A DNA stretch of 17,710 nt from Alphaproteobacteria bacterium (GCA_024408895.1 JAKSUO010000006.1:1-17710); one strand, 5' to 3'. Positions 6,753-16,485 are shown, numbered from the stretch's first letter. Program-made: numbers and translations. The notes: generated by a model from the letters alone, not told the origin.

Positions 6753-7475
6753 ATGCGGCAAAATGGCAGAACGGCTGGTCAACTCAGAAATCTGGAAATT
6801 ATTCCGAACGTCAATTTATACGCGGAAGGTTCTTGTTTAATAAAATGCGGTAATACACATGTTTTATGCACGGCCTCGGTTGAAAACGAAGTTCCGGCAT
6901 GGTTGAAAGGACAGCCGAAAGGTTGGATAACCGCCGAATACGGATTGTTGCCACGTTCCACCCAAACCCGCGTTGCTCGTGAAACTAAAGGTGTTGGCGG
7001 AAGAACGCAGGAAATTCAGCGTTTAATCGGTCGTTCTTTGCGTGCCGCAGTTGATTTAACCGATATGCCGGAAATGTGCGTCAAAATTGACTGCGATGTT
7101 TTACAAGCTGACGGTGGCACAAGAACAGCGTCAATATCCGGTGGCTTTGTAGCATTGTATTTGGCATTTAATAAATTGGTAAAAGAAGGACGCTTGGCGC
7201 GTAACCCGATTCGTGAAAATGTGGCGGCAGTTTCATGCGGAATTTGTCATGGTGAGCCTGTTCTGGATTTGGATTATAATGAGGATTCGCATGCCGACGC
7301 GGATACAAACTTTGTGCTAACGGAAAGCGGTCGCATTGTTGAAATACAGGCCACTGCGGAAGGAGCAACTTTTAGTGAAACGGAATTTAACGAGCTGTTT
7401 CGCTTAGCAAAATGCGGAGTTCATCAAATTATATCGGCTCAAAAGAAGATTCTAGGAGAAAGCAATGAAAATTAA
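6753..7475 (+). CDS. rph: Ribonuclease PH
   Basis: A 240-residue phosphorolytic 3'-5' exoribonuclease that trims tRNA 3' ends using phosphate as attacking group; it acts as a hexameric ring. The opening RQNGRTAGQLR corresponds to the usual RPxGR...QLR start. GGRTQEIQRLIGRSLRA (82-98) and GGTRTASISG (121-130) form the phosphate-binding site, with Arg84 and Arg124. LDLDYNEDSHADADTN carries the catalytic Asp178 and Asp184. A GGAAGG-type SD precedes the ATG. It overlaps rdgB by 11 bases, a common alphaproteobacterial pairing. Confidence 0.97.
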   Translation: MRQNGRTAGQLRNLEIIPNVNLYAEGSCLIKCGNTHVLCTASVENEVPAWLKGQPKGWITAEYGLLPRSTQTRVARETKGVGGRTQEIQRLIGRSLRAAVDLTDMPEMCVKIDCDVLQADGGTRTASISGGFVALYLAFNKLVKEGRLARNPIRENVAAVSCGICHGEPVLDLDYNEDSHADADTNFVLTESGRIVEIQATAEGATFSETEFNELFRLAKCGVHQIISAQKKILGESNEN

Positions 7476-8058
7476 GGAGATAATATTCGCCAGCCACAAT
7501 GCCGGAAAAATAGCGGAAATTAAGGATATGCTTGCCCCAATGGGCATAACGGTTCATTCTGCCGAAGAAATGAATTTACCGGATGTAGCCGAAACAGGCA
7601 CAACTTTTGCCGAAAATTCACTCATAAAATCGCAAACCATTGCCAAATCAACGGGTTTCCCTTGTCTTGCCGATGATTCCGGTTTGTGTGTTGATGCTTT
7701 AAACGGTGCGCCCGGTGTTTATTCGGCACGTTATGCGCCTAATCGTGATTTTAATAAGGGAATGGATTTGTTGCTCTCAGAAATGGAAAAAAGCGGAAAC
7801 CCAAGCCGCAAAGCTCATTTTTCCTGCGTTGTTTCTTTAGCCTATCCAAATGGAGAATATCATTTGTTTGAAGGGCGCGTGGATGGGTATATTGCGCATG
7901 AAAAAATGCACGGTGAGGGCGGATTTGGTTATGATCCGCTGTTTATTCCCGAGGGATATGATTGCAGCTTTGCGCAAATGAATCATGATGAAAAAAATAA
8001 AATTTCGCACCGCGGACGCGCGATGTCTAAGTTTAAAGAATTTATCGCATCATTATAG
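7465..8058 (+). CDS. rdgB: XTP/dITP diphosphatase (RdgB/HAM1)
   Basis: A 197-residue house-cleaning pyrophosphatase that hydrolyses dITP, XTP and related non-canonical purine triphosphates to monophosphates, keeping them out of DNA and RNA. SHNAGK (10-15) binds the triphosphate. LADDSGL (68-74) holds catalytic and metal-binding Asp70 and Asp71. GAPGVYSARY (81-90) and GEGGFGYDPLF (150-160) form the base pocket, and SHRGRA (181-186) is the conserved end motif. The full family pattern is present at normal length. It overlaps the end of rph and is followed by addB after 8 bases. Confidence 0.97.
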   Translation: MKIKEIIFASHNAGKIAEIKDMLAPMGITVHSAEEMNLPDVAETGTTFAENSLIKSQTIAKSTGFPCLADDSGLCVDALNGAPGVYSARYAPNRDFNKGMDLLLSEMEKSGNPSRKAHFSCVVSLAYPNGEYHLFEGRVDGYIAHEKMHGEGGFGYDPLFIPEGYDCSFAQMNHDEKNKISHRGRAMSKFKEFIASL

Positions 8059-8066
8059 GAAAAAAT

Positions 8067-10988
8067 ATGACCTGTCACATCTATAATATAAGTGCCGGTG
8101 AATCTTTTGTGGATGTTATAGCAAGACGCTTTTTGGAACAATACCGAGATAATCCGAAAGAATTATCGCAAGTTCTGTTTTTATTGCCGACACGACGTGC
8201 GTATCAAAGTTTAACAGAGGTGTTTTTGCGTTATCATAAATCGCATCCGATAATTTTGCCGAAAATTACTCCGATTATGGATGTGGAGGAAGATGAAATA
8301 TTTTTGACCGGCAATGCGGAAATGCTGTCCGATTTGAAATCAAAATCTGATGATATGGAATGTGTTTTAACGTTGACACGATTGATTTTGCAAAAGGCGC
8401 AATCTGAAAAACAAAACATTTCGGCAGGACAAGCTTATGTTTTGGCGCAAAATTTGAAATCTTTAATGGAAACCGTTAAAAATCAAGAATTGGACTTTAA
8501 TAATCTGAAAGACTTGGTTGCGGCGGAATATGCCGAACATTGGCAGAAAACGCTTGAATTATTAAAAATTATAACGCAATTTTGGCCGGATATTTTAGCG
8601 GAAAAAGATAAGGCAGATGCCGTTGACTATCGTCAATCTCTTTTAAAAGCGCAAATAGCATTATGGCAACAAAATCCGCCATCGCAAAAAATTGTGATTG
8701 CCGGTACAACCGCAGTGTATCCGATTATTAAACGTTTGGTTAAAACAGTGTTCAATTTGCCGAACGGCGAAATTTATTTATATGGCTTGGATAAGTGTCT
8801 TGATGAAAAATCATGGCAACTTGTCGGTAAAGATGAAAATCATCCGCAATACGAATTGAAAGAACTATTGGATTTTTTGCAAATCAAACGCACGGATATT
8901 GAAAATATCGGAGGGGAAAATTTTGAACGTGAGAGGCTTGTTTCTGAAGTTATGCTTCCCGCCGCAACAACTCTTAAATGGCACAATTTAGTACAAAACG
9001 GCATACCGATTACCGCTTTTGACGGGATTAAACTGGTAAGTTGCGGTGATTTACGCCAAGAGGCTGCTGCTGTTTCCATGATTATCAGAGAGACACTGGA
9101 AACGCCGGAAAAAACGGTGGCATTGGTTACAACGGATCGTAATTTATCGCGTCGGGTTGTTTCCGAATTGCAAAAGTGGAACATAAATGCCGATGATTCG
9201 GCCGGTCAGCCGTTGCATTTGACGCCAATAGGCATTTATTTGCGTCTTATTCTTGAGGTTTTGGAAAAAAACACGCAGTCTGCTCAAATTGCTCTGATGA
9301 AACATCCTTTTACGGCTTGCGGAATGAGCCAACGTGATTTTAATATTAAACGAAATCACTATGAACTGGTGTTGCGCGCCGAAGAAGACATAACCCCGGA
9401 AATCCGAGAATTCGGTGATGAATTTTGGCGTAGAATTCAACCGCTGAAAGATTTATATGAACGCCCGAATGTAAATTTGAAAGAAATATTTATAAATCAC
9501 TTGGAAGTTGCTCAAAGTTTGGCCGATACCGATGAAAAAAAAGGCGAACAAATAATTTGGCGGCGGGATGACGGTCATGTTGCAACAGATTTCACGGAAG
9601 AATTTTTACGCTATTGCGATATAATCGGGCAGATAAAAACAAATGACTATGCCGGCTTATTAGATAAATTGCTTGCCGGATACAGTGTGCGCAAGGTATA
9701 TGGTTTGCATCCGAGGGTTAAAATACTTGGTCCGATAGAGGCGCGGTTGGCGTGCTATGACGTAATGATTATCGGGGAAGTTAATGAAGGAAATTGGCCT
9801 CATATACCGACAGCCGATATGTGGATGTCTCGGCCAATGAAAAATAATTTCGGATTGCCATCACCGGAGCGCGCTGTCGGAGTTGCTGCCGCAGATTTTG
9901 CGCATTTGTTGAATGCACCGAAAGTTTATTTAACGCGTGCCGAAAAGTTAGATGATACGCCGACAAATAAATCGCGGTGGTGGTTACGCTTTGAAACTGT
10001 TTGGAAAGCTAATTTCGCCGATGATATAAAACGTTGCGAATTTTTATATGATAAGAAGTATGCCGCTTTGGCTCGTGAAATTGACAGACAGGGACAAACC
10101 AAGCAAATTGAACCGCCTCATCCGCGTCCGCCTCTTTTTATGCGGCCGCGTGAACTTTCCGCAACAAAGATTGAAATACTGCGCCGTGATCCCTATACCA
10201 TTTTTGCAAAAGATATTTTGAAATTATATCCGCTTAAAGAACTTGATCGTGAAGCACAAGCTTATGATTTTGGTAACTTGGTGCATAAAGTTTTACAAAC
10301 ATTTAATGATAGAAACAAACATTGTTTTCCGGATAACGCGTATGATGAATTGCTTAAAATCGGGCGGGATGAGTTTGCTGCCGCCAAGGTATCTTCGGAA
10401 CAATACGCTTTTTGGTATCCGCGCTTGGTGAAAGCAATGAAATGGAGTGTAGAAACAGAAAAGGTCTATCGCCCGAATATTGCAACGGTTCATAACGAAA
10501 TATCCGGCTCAATGTCTTTGCCGGTTGACGGTCGGGATTTTGTTATAACGGCAAAAGCCGATCGTGTGGATGAAACAAAAGACGGTTACTTGAATGTGAT
10601 TGATTATAAAACAGGTCACGGGCGCACATGTCAGGAAATGGAAACGGCAAAAGCTCCGCAACTTCCGATAGAAGCGCTGATTGCTGAATCCGGCGGTTTT
10701 GAGGAAGTACCCGCAAAGAAAGTTTCTTCGTTAAGATATTGGACATTTGAAAAGGAAACGGCGACAAGTGACGAACAAACAGCCACCGCAATGGCAAAAA
10801 CAGAAGAAAGTTTGCGTTGGTTAATCAGAGCATTTGATGATGAAAATCGGGCGTATTTATCAAGACCGGTACCTTCTACCCAACAAATATATAAGGATTA
10901 TGAACATTTATCCAGATTTTTAGAATGGGCGGTAAAAGATGACAACAGCGAAAACGAGCAAGCCGGAGAAAGTCAAGATGGATTTTAA
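8067..10988 (+). CDS. addB: Double-strand break repair protein AddB, alphaproteobacterial type
   Basis: A 973-residue subunit of the AddAB helicase-nuclease, which resects DNA double-strand ends and feeds RecA, the role RecBCD has in E. coli. The N-terminal LLPTRRA (39-45) sits where a Walker A motif would be but lacks GKT, so this subunit's ATPase site is probably inactive, as in other alphaproteobacterial AddB. GEVNEGNWP (570-578) is a conserved family motif. The C-terminal PD-(D/E)XK nuclease runs from about 720: His740 (GNLVHKVLQTF), Asp832, and Asp846/Lys848 in DYKT, so nuclease activity should be retained. AGGA overlaps the rdgB stop and sets the start. The 3' end overlaps addA. Confidence 0.94.
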   Translation: MTCHIYNISAGESFVDVIARRFLEQYRDNPKELSQVLFLLPTRRAYQSLTEVFLRYHKSHPIILPKITPIMDVEEDEIFLTGNAEMLSDLKSKSDDMECVLTLTRLILQKAQSEKQNISAGQAYVLAQNLKSLMETVKNQELDFNNLKDLVAAEYAEHWQKTLELLKIITQFWPDILAEKDKADAVDYRQSLLKAQIALWQQNPPSQKIVIAGTTAVYPIIKRLVKTVFNLPNGEIYLYGLDKCLDEKSWQLVGKDENHPQYELKELLDFLQIKRTDIENIGGENFERERLVSEVMLPAATTLKWHNLVQNGIPITAFDGIKLVSCGDLRQEAAAVSMIIRETLETPEKTVALVTTDRNLSRRVVSELQKWNINADDSAGQPLHLTPIGIYLRLILEVLEKNTQSAQIALMKHPFTACGMSQRDFNIKRNHYELVLRAEEDITPEIREFGDEFWRRIQPLKDLYERPNVNLKEIFINHLEVAQSLADTDEKKGEQIIWRRDDGHVATDFTEEFLRYCDIIGQIKTNDYAGLLDKLLAGYSVRKVYGLHPRVKILGPIEARLACYDVMIIGEVNEGNWPHIPTADMWMSRPMKNNFGLPSPERAVGVAAADFAHLLNAPKVYLTRAEKLDDTPTNKSRWWLRFETVWKANFADDIKRCEFLYDKKYAALAREIDRQGQTKQIEPPHPRPPLFMRPRELSATKIEILRRDPYTIFAKDILKLYPLKELDREAQAYDFGNLVHKVLQTFNDRNKHCFPDNAYDELLKIGRDEFAAAKVSSEQYAFWYPRLVKAMKWSVETEKVYRPNIATVHNEISGSMSLPVDGRDFVITAKADRVDETKDGYLNVIDYKTGHGRTCQEMETAKAPQLPIEALIAESGGFEEVPAKKVSSLRYWTFEKETATSDEQTATAMAKTEESLRWLIRAFDDENRAYLSRPVPSTQQIYKDYEHLSRFLEWAVKDDNSENEQAGESQDGF

Positions 10989-13900
10989 TAAAGATCAGTG
11001 CCAAAAAGAACGTTGTAATTTATCTGCAATCGCTGGCAATCAGCAACGGGAGGCCGCAAATCCTGCCTATTCGGTATGGGTTGAAGCTTCGGCGGGTACC
11101 GGTAAAACAAAAGTTTTGACAGATAGATTATTGCGTCTTCTGCTTTCGGGAGTTGAGCCGCAAAGGTTATTATGCCTGACATACACCAAAGCGGCAGCTG
11201 TGCAGATGAATGAACGTATATCCGCATATTTAAGCAAATGGGCGGTAATGTCGGACGATAAACTTTGTGAAGATATAGAAAAGCTTATGGGGGCGTCGTT
11301 AAATTTACAAAACAAAGACCAATACATTCATCGGTCGCGTGTTTTATTTGCAAAATTACTGGACACGCCTGGTGGTATTAAAATACAAACCATCCATAGT
11401 TTTTGTCAGGATATTTTAAAGCGTTTTCCGCTGGAAGCAAAAATTTCCCCATATTTTGAAGTGTTGGATGACAGAGGACGTGATGAAGTTTTAAGGAGAA
11501 TAAAAAAGGATTTATTGGTCGGTGAAATTATTAAAACACCGGAAATTAAAAATGCCGTAGAATATTTTACACATAATTTGAGTGAATATTCTTTTCCGAA
11601 AGTTTTAAATCAAATCACCGATAATCGGGCAATAATTGAAGAACTGCTTGAAAAATACGGAAATTTACAAGGTTTTTTACCTGTTTTGGCTGAACATTTA
11701 GAGACTGGCGACAATGATAATGAAAATGCCGTCAAACTTGATTTTATGCGTACAGTCAATCGGGATGATGTTAAGAAAAACATAGCGGCGTGGTCGCAGG
11801 GCGGTAAAACAGATATGGATAAATGCGATAAGTTGGCTCAAATTTTTTCGCATGAACCGACTGTGGCAGATTATGAAACATATAAAACCGTATTTTTAAC
11901 CGCTAAAGGCCAGCCTCTATCAGAAAGATATATGGCAGGAAAAAATGCCCAAAAAGCAGACGCAGAAATTTTGGACCGTGCTTATAAAGAGGCGGCAAGG
12001 TTGCAAAAAACAAATCAAAAATTGGATAAAATCCGCTTATATCAATCTACTAAATATTTTTTAACCGTTGCTGAGGAATTAAACGGAAAATATAGAGAAT
12101 ATAAAGAAAAAAATGCCGTTTCCGATTATGATGACTTAATTTTACTGACGCGCCGCTTGCTTTCAAACCAGACAACGGCTTTATGGGTATTGTATAAATT
12201 AGATGGCGGCATTGACCATATTTTATTGGATGAGGCGCAAGATACATCGCCGGAACAGTGGGATATTATCAAGTATCTGAGTGAAGAATTTTTTGCCGGA
12301 GTTGGAGTTGGTGACCGAAACAAAACCGTATTTGCGGTTGGTGACAGAAAACAATCCATTTTCAGCTTTCAGGGGGCAGATCCGAAAAAATTTGATGCGA
12401 TGTCAAAATATTTTTCAGATAAAGCGGGAAGTAATTTTAAAAAGGTTAATCTGGAAGTTTCTTTCCGTTCGGCACCGGCAATTTTACAAGCAGTAAATAA
12501 AGTTTTTGCCGATTCCGATACGGCTCAGGGAGTTGTTTCTGCTGATGAAAAGGTTAATCACAAACCTTTTCGGGTTGGTGAGTTCGGCCATGTTGAAATT
12601 TGGGCGCCGTTTATTGCCGATAAAGAGAATAAAATTCAAGATGATAGTCAATTATTGCCGCCAATGGAAATGTGCCGGCGTTCTTCGGCGCGTACAAAAC
12701 TGGCGGTTTCCATTGCCGAACGCATAAAAACAATGGTTACCGAAACATTTCAAACCGATCATCCGCTTAATTTTCGTGATTTTATGGTTTTGGTTCGTAA
12801 ACGAGATGCTTTTGTTGAGGAGTTTATTCGTGCCTGTAAAAATTTGCATGTAGAAATATCCGGTGCTGATAAAATGGTTTTAACCGAACAAATTGCTGTC
12901 CAAGATTTAATTTCTCTCGGCAAATTTTTGCTGTTGCCGAATGATGATTTATCTTTGGCGGAAGTTTTAAAATCTCCTTTGTTCGGGCTTGATGATGATG
13001 ATTTAATGCAGCTGTGTTGGAACAGAAAAAAGGCGTTGTTGTGGAGCAGATTGGGGGACAATCCGAAGTATGCTAAGATATACGAACAACTGCAAACTTT
13101 ATTGAATAAACTTGATTATATCCGTCCTTATGAATTGTATAATTTTGTTTTAACCAAAATGAACGGCCGTCAACATTTTATTGAGCGTATGGGTCTGGAA
13201 GTGGAAGATGCTCTGGATGAATTTATGAATCTCACAATTGCTTTTGAACAGAAAAATACGCCGAGCTTACAGGAATTTATAGAATGGATGGAACAAAGTG
13301 ATGTTGTTATTAAACGTCAAACCGAACAAAAAGAAATTAATGCCGTTAGATTAATGACGGTTCACGGTTCTAAGGGGTTGCAGGCTCCGGTGGTGTTTTT
13401 GCCGGATACCATCAGTGTAAAATCGTCTAAATGCGAGCAAAATCTGTTGTTTGATGATAAATATGCCTATTATCCTTTGAGTGGGGATTCATATGATGAT
13501 AATTGCCTTTCAATAAAGCAGAATAATGATGAAAAAGCCGATGAGGAATACAGGCGTTTGCTTTATGTGGCTTTGACGCGCGCCGAAGATCAACTAATTA
13601 TTTGCGGTTATGCGAATTCTGATAAAATAAACGAAAAATCATGGTTTTCATTATGTGAAAAAAGTTTGATGGAAAATGGTTTTCCTGAGGATAAAATATT
13701 TAAAATCACTTCACAAGAAGTCATCAAAAAAAACACGGAAAATATGCAAATTATTCCTGATAATCTGCCGGAAATTCCCGATTGGCTCAATAAAAATGTC
13801 AGCGTAGAAGATGCAATGTCAAAACCATACACGCCTTCTAATTTAGAAACAGAAGACGAAGAACCGGATTCGGTTTCGCCGTTGCGGGAAAATGGTAACT

Positions 13901-14361
13901 TTTATCGCCGAGGCACACTCATTCATAAACTGTTGCAATTTTTGCCGCAAAACACTGGAAATTTGGATATGGCAACAGATATTTTTTTACAAAAAAATGC
14001 GTCTGATTTTTCGCCTTACCAGTTGATGCAAATTAAAAACGAGGTTTTGACTCTGATAAATAATCCTGATTACGCTCCGCTTTTTGGCTCCGAAGCGCAA
14101 TCTGAAGTGCCTGTAATCGGGGAAATTGAAGGCAAAATGGTATCGGCGCAATTAGATAAACTTTTAGTGTTGCCTGATAAAATTATGATTGTGGACTTTA
14201 AGACCAATCGTCCGCCGGCGCAAACTGTTGAAGATACTCCGCTGAGTTATATCCGACAATTGTCGCTTTATGCCGAACTTATCCGGCGGATTTATCCGAA
14301 TTTGCCGATAGAAACTTACATTTTGTGGACAAATGAAGCAAGATTAATGCGCGTTTCTTAA
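10978..14361 (+). CDS. addA: Double-strand break repair helicase-nuclease AddA
   Basis: The UvrD-type helicase and second nuclease of AddAB, 1127 residues from this start. Walker A is SAGTGKT (38-44). Motif II is LLDEAQDTSPEQW with Asp418 and Glu419. Motif III is VGDRKQSIFSFQGAD, IV is VSFRS, V is MTVHGSKGLQAPVVF and VI is LLYVALTRAED. The C-terminal nuclease carries His983 (GTLIHKLLQFLP) and Asp1073/Lys1075 (DFKTNR). I chose the ATG at 10978 because GGAG lies 9 bases upstream and it leaves about 37 residues before Walker A, as in relatives. An ATG at 10939, adding 13 Lys/Thr-rich residues and a 50-base overlap with addB, is possible. Every helicase motif looks intact. Confidence 0.95.
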   Translation: MDFNKDQCQKERCNLSAIAGNQQREAANPAYSVWVEASAGTGKTKVLTDRLLRLLLSGVEPQRLLCLTYTKAAAVQMNERISAYLSKWAVMSDDKLCEDIEKLMGASLNLQNKDQYIHRSRVLFAKLLDTPGGIKIQTIHSFCQDILKRFPLEAKISPYFEVLDDRGRDEVLRRIKKDLLVGEIIKTPEIKNAVEYFTHNLSEYSFPKVLNQITDNRAIIEELLEKYGNLQGFLPVLAEHLETGDNDNENAVKLDFMRTVNRDDVKKNIAAWSQGGKTDMDKCDKLAQIFSHEPTVADYETYKTVFLTAKGQPLSERYMAGKNAQKADAEILDRAYKEAARLQKTNQKLDKIRLYQSTKYFLTVAEELNGKYREYKEKNAVSDYDDLILLTRRLLSNQTTALWVLYKLDGGIDHILLDEAQDTSPEQWDIIKYLSEEFFAGVGVGDRNKTVFAVGDRKQSIFSFQGADPKKFDAMSKYFSDKAGSNFKKVNLEVSFRSAPAILQAVNKVFADSDTAQGVVSADEKVNHKPFRVGEFGHVEIWAPFIADKENKIQDDSQLLPPMEMCRRSSARTKLAVSIAERIKTMVTETFQTDHPLNFRDFMVLVRKRDAFVEEFIRACKNLHVEISGADKMVLTEQIAVQDLISLGKFLLLPNDDLSLAEVLKSPLFGLDDDDLMQLCWNRKKALLWSRLGDNPKYAKIYEQLQTLLNKLDYIRPYELYNFVLTKMNGRQHFIERMGLEVEDALDEFMNLTIAFEQKNTPSLQEFIEWMEQSDVVIKRQTEQKEINAVRLMTVHGSKGLQAPVVFLPDTISVKSSKCEQNLLFDDKYAYYPLSGDSYDDNCLSIKQNNDEKADEEYRRLLYVALTRAEDQLIICGYANSDKINEKSWFSLCEKSLMENGFPEDKIFKITSQEVIKKNTENMQIIPDNLPEIPDWLNKNVSVEDAMSKPYTPSNLETEDEEPDSVSPLRENGNFYRRGTLIHKLLQFLPQNTGNLDMATDIFLQKNASDFSPYQLMQIKNEVLTLINNPDYAPLFGSEAQSEVPVIGEIEGKMVSAQLDKLLVLPDKIMIVDFKTNRPPAQTVEDTPLSYIRQLSLYAELIRRIYPNLPIETYILWTNEARLMRVS

Positions 14362-14369
14362 AAAAATGG

Positions 14370-14397
14370 TTGTAATTATTTTGTTTCTCTTTAATAT
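14370..14397 (+). promoter_or_regulatory. Weak candidate promoter for trxA
   Basis: TTGTAA (14370-14375) and TAATAT (14392-14397) are 16 bases apart in the 88-base gap between addA and trxA. No terminator is seen after addA, so read-through from addBA is also possible. Confidence 0.3.
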
Positions 14398-14449
14398 GAA
14401 AAAAAACAAACTATATCTCATGTACGCTTTAAACATATAGGAGAAAAAA

Positions 14450-14764
14450 ATGACACAACCTTTAACAGACAGTCAGTTCGAATCTTCGGTATTAAATTCA
14501 AAAGGCCTCGTATTGGTGGATTTTTGGGCAGAATGGTGTGGCCCGTGCCGTCAATTAGGCCCTATTTTGGAAACAATTGACAATAATATGCAGGATATCA
14601 CCATTTATAAAATGAATGTTGATGATTCGCCTGAGGTAGCAGGGCAATATGGTCTGCGCAGTATTCCGACAATGCTATTATTTAAAGATGGCAAACAGGT
14701 AGATACTAAAGTTGGATTGCAATCAGAATCAACACTGACCTCATGGTTGGAATCTTATAAATAG
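14450..14764 (+). CDS. trxA: Thioredoxin
   Basis: A 104-residue cytoplasmic disulfide reductase that supplies electrons to ribonucleotide reductase and other targets. The active site is WCGPC (29-33), with the buried Asp24 and cis-Pro73 (SIPT) typical of thioredoxins. GLRSIPTMLLFKDGK is the classic fold signature, and length is normal. AGGAG (14439-14443) lies 6 bases before the ATG. Placement straight after addA matches many alphaproteobacteria. A strong terminator follows. Confidence 0.97.
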   Translation: MTQPLTDSQFESSVLNSKGLVLVDFWAEWCGPCRQLGPILETIDNNMQDITIYKMNVDDSPEVAGQYGLRSIPTMLLFKDGKQVDTKVGLQSESTLTSWLESYK

Positions 14765-14782
14765 TTTATTCGAAATCTTATT

Positions 14783-14819
14783 AAAACCTCTGCTTTTCAA
14801 TAGCAGAGGTTTTCTTTTT
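14783..14819. terminator. Bidirectional terminator between trxA and the methyltransferase gene
   Basis: A 12-bp perfect stem, AAAACCTCTGCT (14783-14794) with AGCAGAGGTTTT (14802-14813), closes a 7-base loop. On the plus strand a T-rich stretch continues to 14819. On the minus strand the A-rich left arm gives T residues. It serves the convergent genes on both sides. Confidence 0.85.
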
Positions 14820-14832
14820 GCAATAGAAAACT

Positions 14833-15555
14833 TTATTTATTTTTTTCGTTTAACGGATAATCTTGTGCGTGGAAAAACTGTTTTCGTTCTTTTCGGCTCA
14901 TTGACCAGATGTTTCCCAGTCCGTTTATCGGCTGAACTTCATACTTTGAATTAAAATTAAAATCTCGTGAAAAAAAGATGGAAGTTGTTTTTGTGTAGTT
15001 ATTCATCGGGCAGAAACCGTAGAAGTCAACTTGTAATAAATTTGCTTCTTTGAGGGCTTTAACGGCATTAAAATATTCCAAGCTGGTATTGATTCTGTCG
15101 CTGTCGTCTAAAATCACCATACCGCCGCTTTCCAGTGCTTTAACTGCGTTTGCGGCACATTCTGCACGTCGTTTTCCGTCCACAACAATCACATGGTATT
15201 TTTCGTTGTCGGCAAAAATCATATCCTCATATCCTTGCTTTTCATCGCAATAGCGCATTTCCCAATTTGGCGCGCTGAATTCTTTTTTAAACTTTTCAAA
15301 CCATTCCGGTTTATCTTCAATACTAACAACCTTTTGAGCTCGGTTTGCCCAATACATTGATGAATAACCGGTGCCGAATTCAAAAATTTTTTTTGTGCTG
15401 TAATCAAATTGCGATAAATATTCTATTGCCGGATATGTGTACCACGGGATTGGGTTTCCGTCACGGTCAACGCATATTTTTTCATTCATACTTCGTTCAA
15501 TGGCAAAATCTTTTTGCCACATTTCTATAAATTGTTGAAAGCGTTCGCTGTACAT
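14833..15555 (-). CDS. Class I SAM-dependent methyltransferase-like protein
   Basis: A 240-residue protein with a Rossmann-type methyltransferase core. IFEFGTGYSS (57-66) is the SAM-binding motif I. VSIED (77-81) ends strand 2 with an acidic residue expected to bind the ribose. VIVVDGKRR (about 122-130) and GGMVILDDSDR (144-154) match motifs of the class I fold, close to the Methyltransf_24 group. The substrate is unknown. I chose the ATG at 15555 because CGGAG (15563-15567) lies 7 bases upstream; an ATG at 15603 would add 16 residues with no SD. It is a single gene between a divergent promoter region and a shared terminator, so context gives no pathway. Confidence 0.8.
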   Translation of the reverse strand: MYSERFQQFIEMWQKDFAIERSMNEKICVDRDGNPIPWYTYPAIEYLSQFDYSTKKIFEFGTGYSSMYWANRAQKVVSIEDKPEWFEKFKKEFSAPNWEMRYCDEKQGYEDMIFADNEKYHVIVVDGKRRAECAANAVKALESGGMVILDDSDRINTSLEYFNAVKALKEANLLQVDFYGFCPMNNYTKTTSIFFSRDFNFNSKYEVQPINGLGNIWSMSRKERKQFFHAQDYPLNEKNK

Positions 15556-15575
15556 AAATTTTCTCCGTTTTTTCG

Positions 15576-15603
15576 GGTATAGCACATTTTGCGAAAAAAC
15601 CAA
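15576..15603 (-). promoter_or_regulatory. Candidate promoter for the methyltransferase gene
   Basis: On the minus strand TTGGTT (15598-15603) and TATACC (15576-15581) are separated by 16 bases, about 20 bases before the chosen ATG. Confidence 0.35.
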
Positions 15604-15630
15604 GCTTTTTCGTTTTTAATTGAATATTTA

Positions 15631-15659
15631 TTGATTTTTAATAACAAACACCCTATATT
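15631..15659 (+). promoter_or_regulatory. Promoter for the Bax inhibitor-1 family gene
   Basis: TTGATT (15631-15636) and TATATT (15654-15659) are separated by exactly 17 bases, about 33 bases before the ATG. This is a good sigma70-type match. Confidence 0.6.
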
Positions 15660-15692
15660 TTATTTATTGATAAAAAAAATAAGGAGGTCTAA

Positions 15693-16427
15693 ATGTTTGA
15701 TGTTAAGGAAGTTCCGCAATCAGCTGCCATTGAAGTAATAGATGAAGGCTTGCGTCAATATATGATTAAGGTGTTTAATTATATGGGGCTTGGTTTATGT
15801 TTAACTGCTCTGGCTGCTTATTTAGTTGCCAACACCCCGTTGATTGCGATGATGTATAATATCAATCAGGCTCAGCAAAGCATATCTCTGTCCGGTTTTG
15901 GCTATTTGATTGTGTTTGCGCCACTGATTATGATTTTTGCTTTTCAAGCTGTAATTACGCGTGGCAGTGTTTTTGCTACACAAGCTATGTTTTGGGCGTT
16001 TTCCGCTGTTATGGGGATGTCGCTATCTAATATGCTGATGGTTTATACTTATGATAGTATTGCCCGTGTATTTTTGATTTCGGCAGCCACTTTCGGCACA
16101 ATGAGTTTGATTGGCTACACCACAAAAAAAGATTTGACTTCCATCGGCAGTTTTTTGCGTATGGGTTTATGGGGCTTAATTATAGCCTCAATCGTGAACA
16201 TTTTTATGCATAGTACAGGTATGTTTTATGCGCTATCTTATCTTGCGGTTGCAATTTTTACCGGTTTAACGGCCTATGATGTTCAAAACATTAAAAATAT
16301 GTATTATCGTGCCGGTATGAATGATGAATTTGCTCAAAAAGCAGCTGTTTCCGGAGCATTAAACCTTTATCTTGATTTCATCAATCTGTTTATTTCGTTG
16401 ATGAATATTATGGGCAATCGTCGTTAA
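15693..16427 (+). CDS. Bax inhibitor-1/YccA family membrane protein
   Basis: A 244-residue inner-membrane protein with about seven hydrophobic segments (roughly 26-46, 70-88, 95-115, 124-143, 155-172, 178-194, 221-240). Family signatures are GYTTKKDL (141-148), TGLTAYDVQNIK (190-201), which carries a conserved Asp of the pH-sensing pair in characterised homologues, and GALNLYLDFINLF (221-233). The BI-1/TMBIM family includes calcium-leak channels and, in bacteria, YccA, an inhibitor of the FtsH protease; the specific role here is unknown. The SD AAGGAGGT (15681-15688) is complete, only 4 bases from the ATG. It has its own promoter and terminator, so it is monocistronic. Confidence 0.92.
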   Translation: MFDVKEVPQSAAIEVIDEGLRQYMIKVFNYMGLGLCLTALAAYLVANTPLIAMMYNINQAQQSISLSGFGYLIVFAPLIMIFAFQAVITRGSVFATQAMFWAFSAVMGMSLSNMLMVYTYDSIARVFLISAATFGTMSLIGYTTKKDLTSIGSFLRMGLWGLIIASIVNIFMHSTGMFYALSYLAVAIFTGLTAYDVQNIKNMYYRAGMNDEFAQKAAVSGALNLYLDFINLFISLMNIMGNRR

Positions 16428-16485
16428 AGGAGTTTAGTTTTTTAAGGGCTTGCTTTTTATGTTGCTTTTGTGATATGCAATCTGC

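Noticed and set aside
8840..9440. Minus-strand frames of 114 and 98 codons inside addB
   Set aside because: addB is continuous and motif-complete across this stretch; the antisense frames show no domain features.
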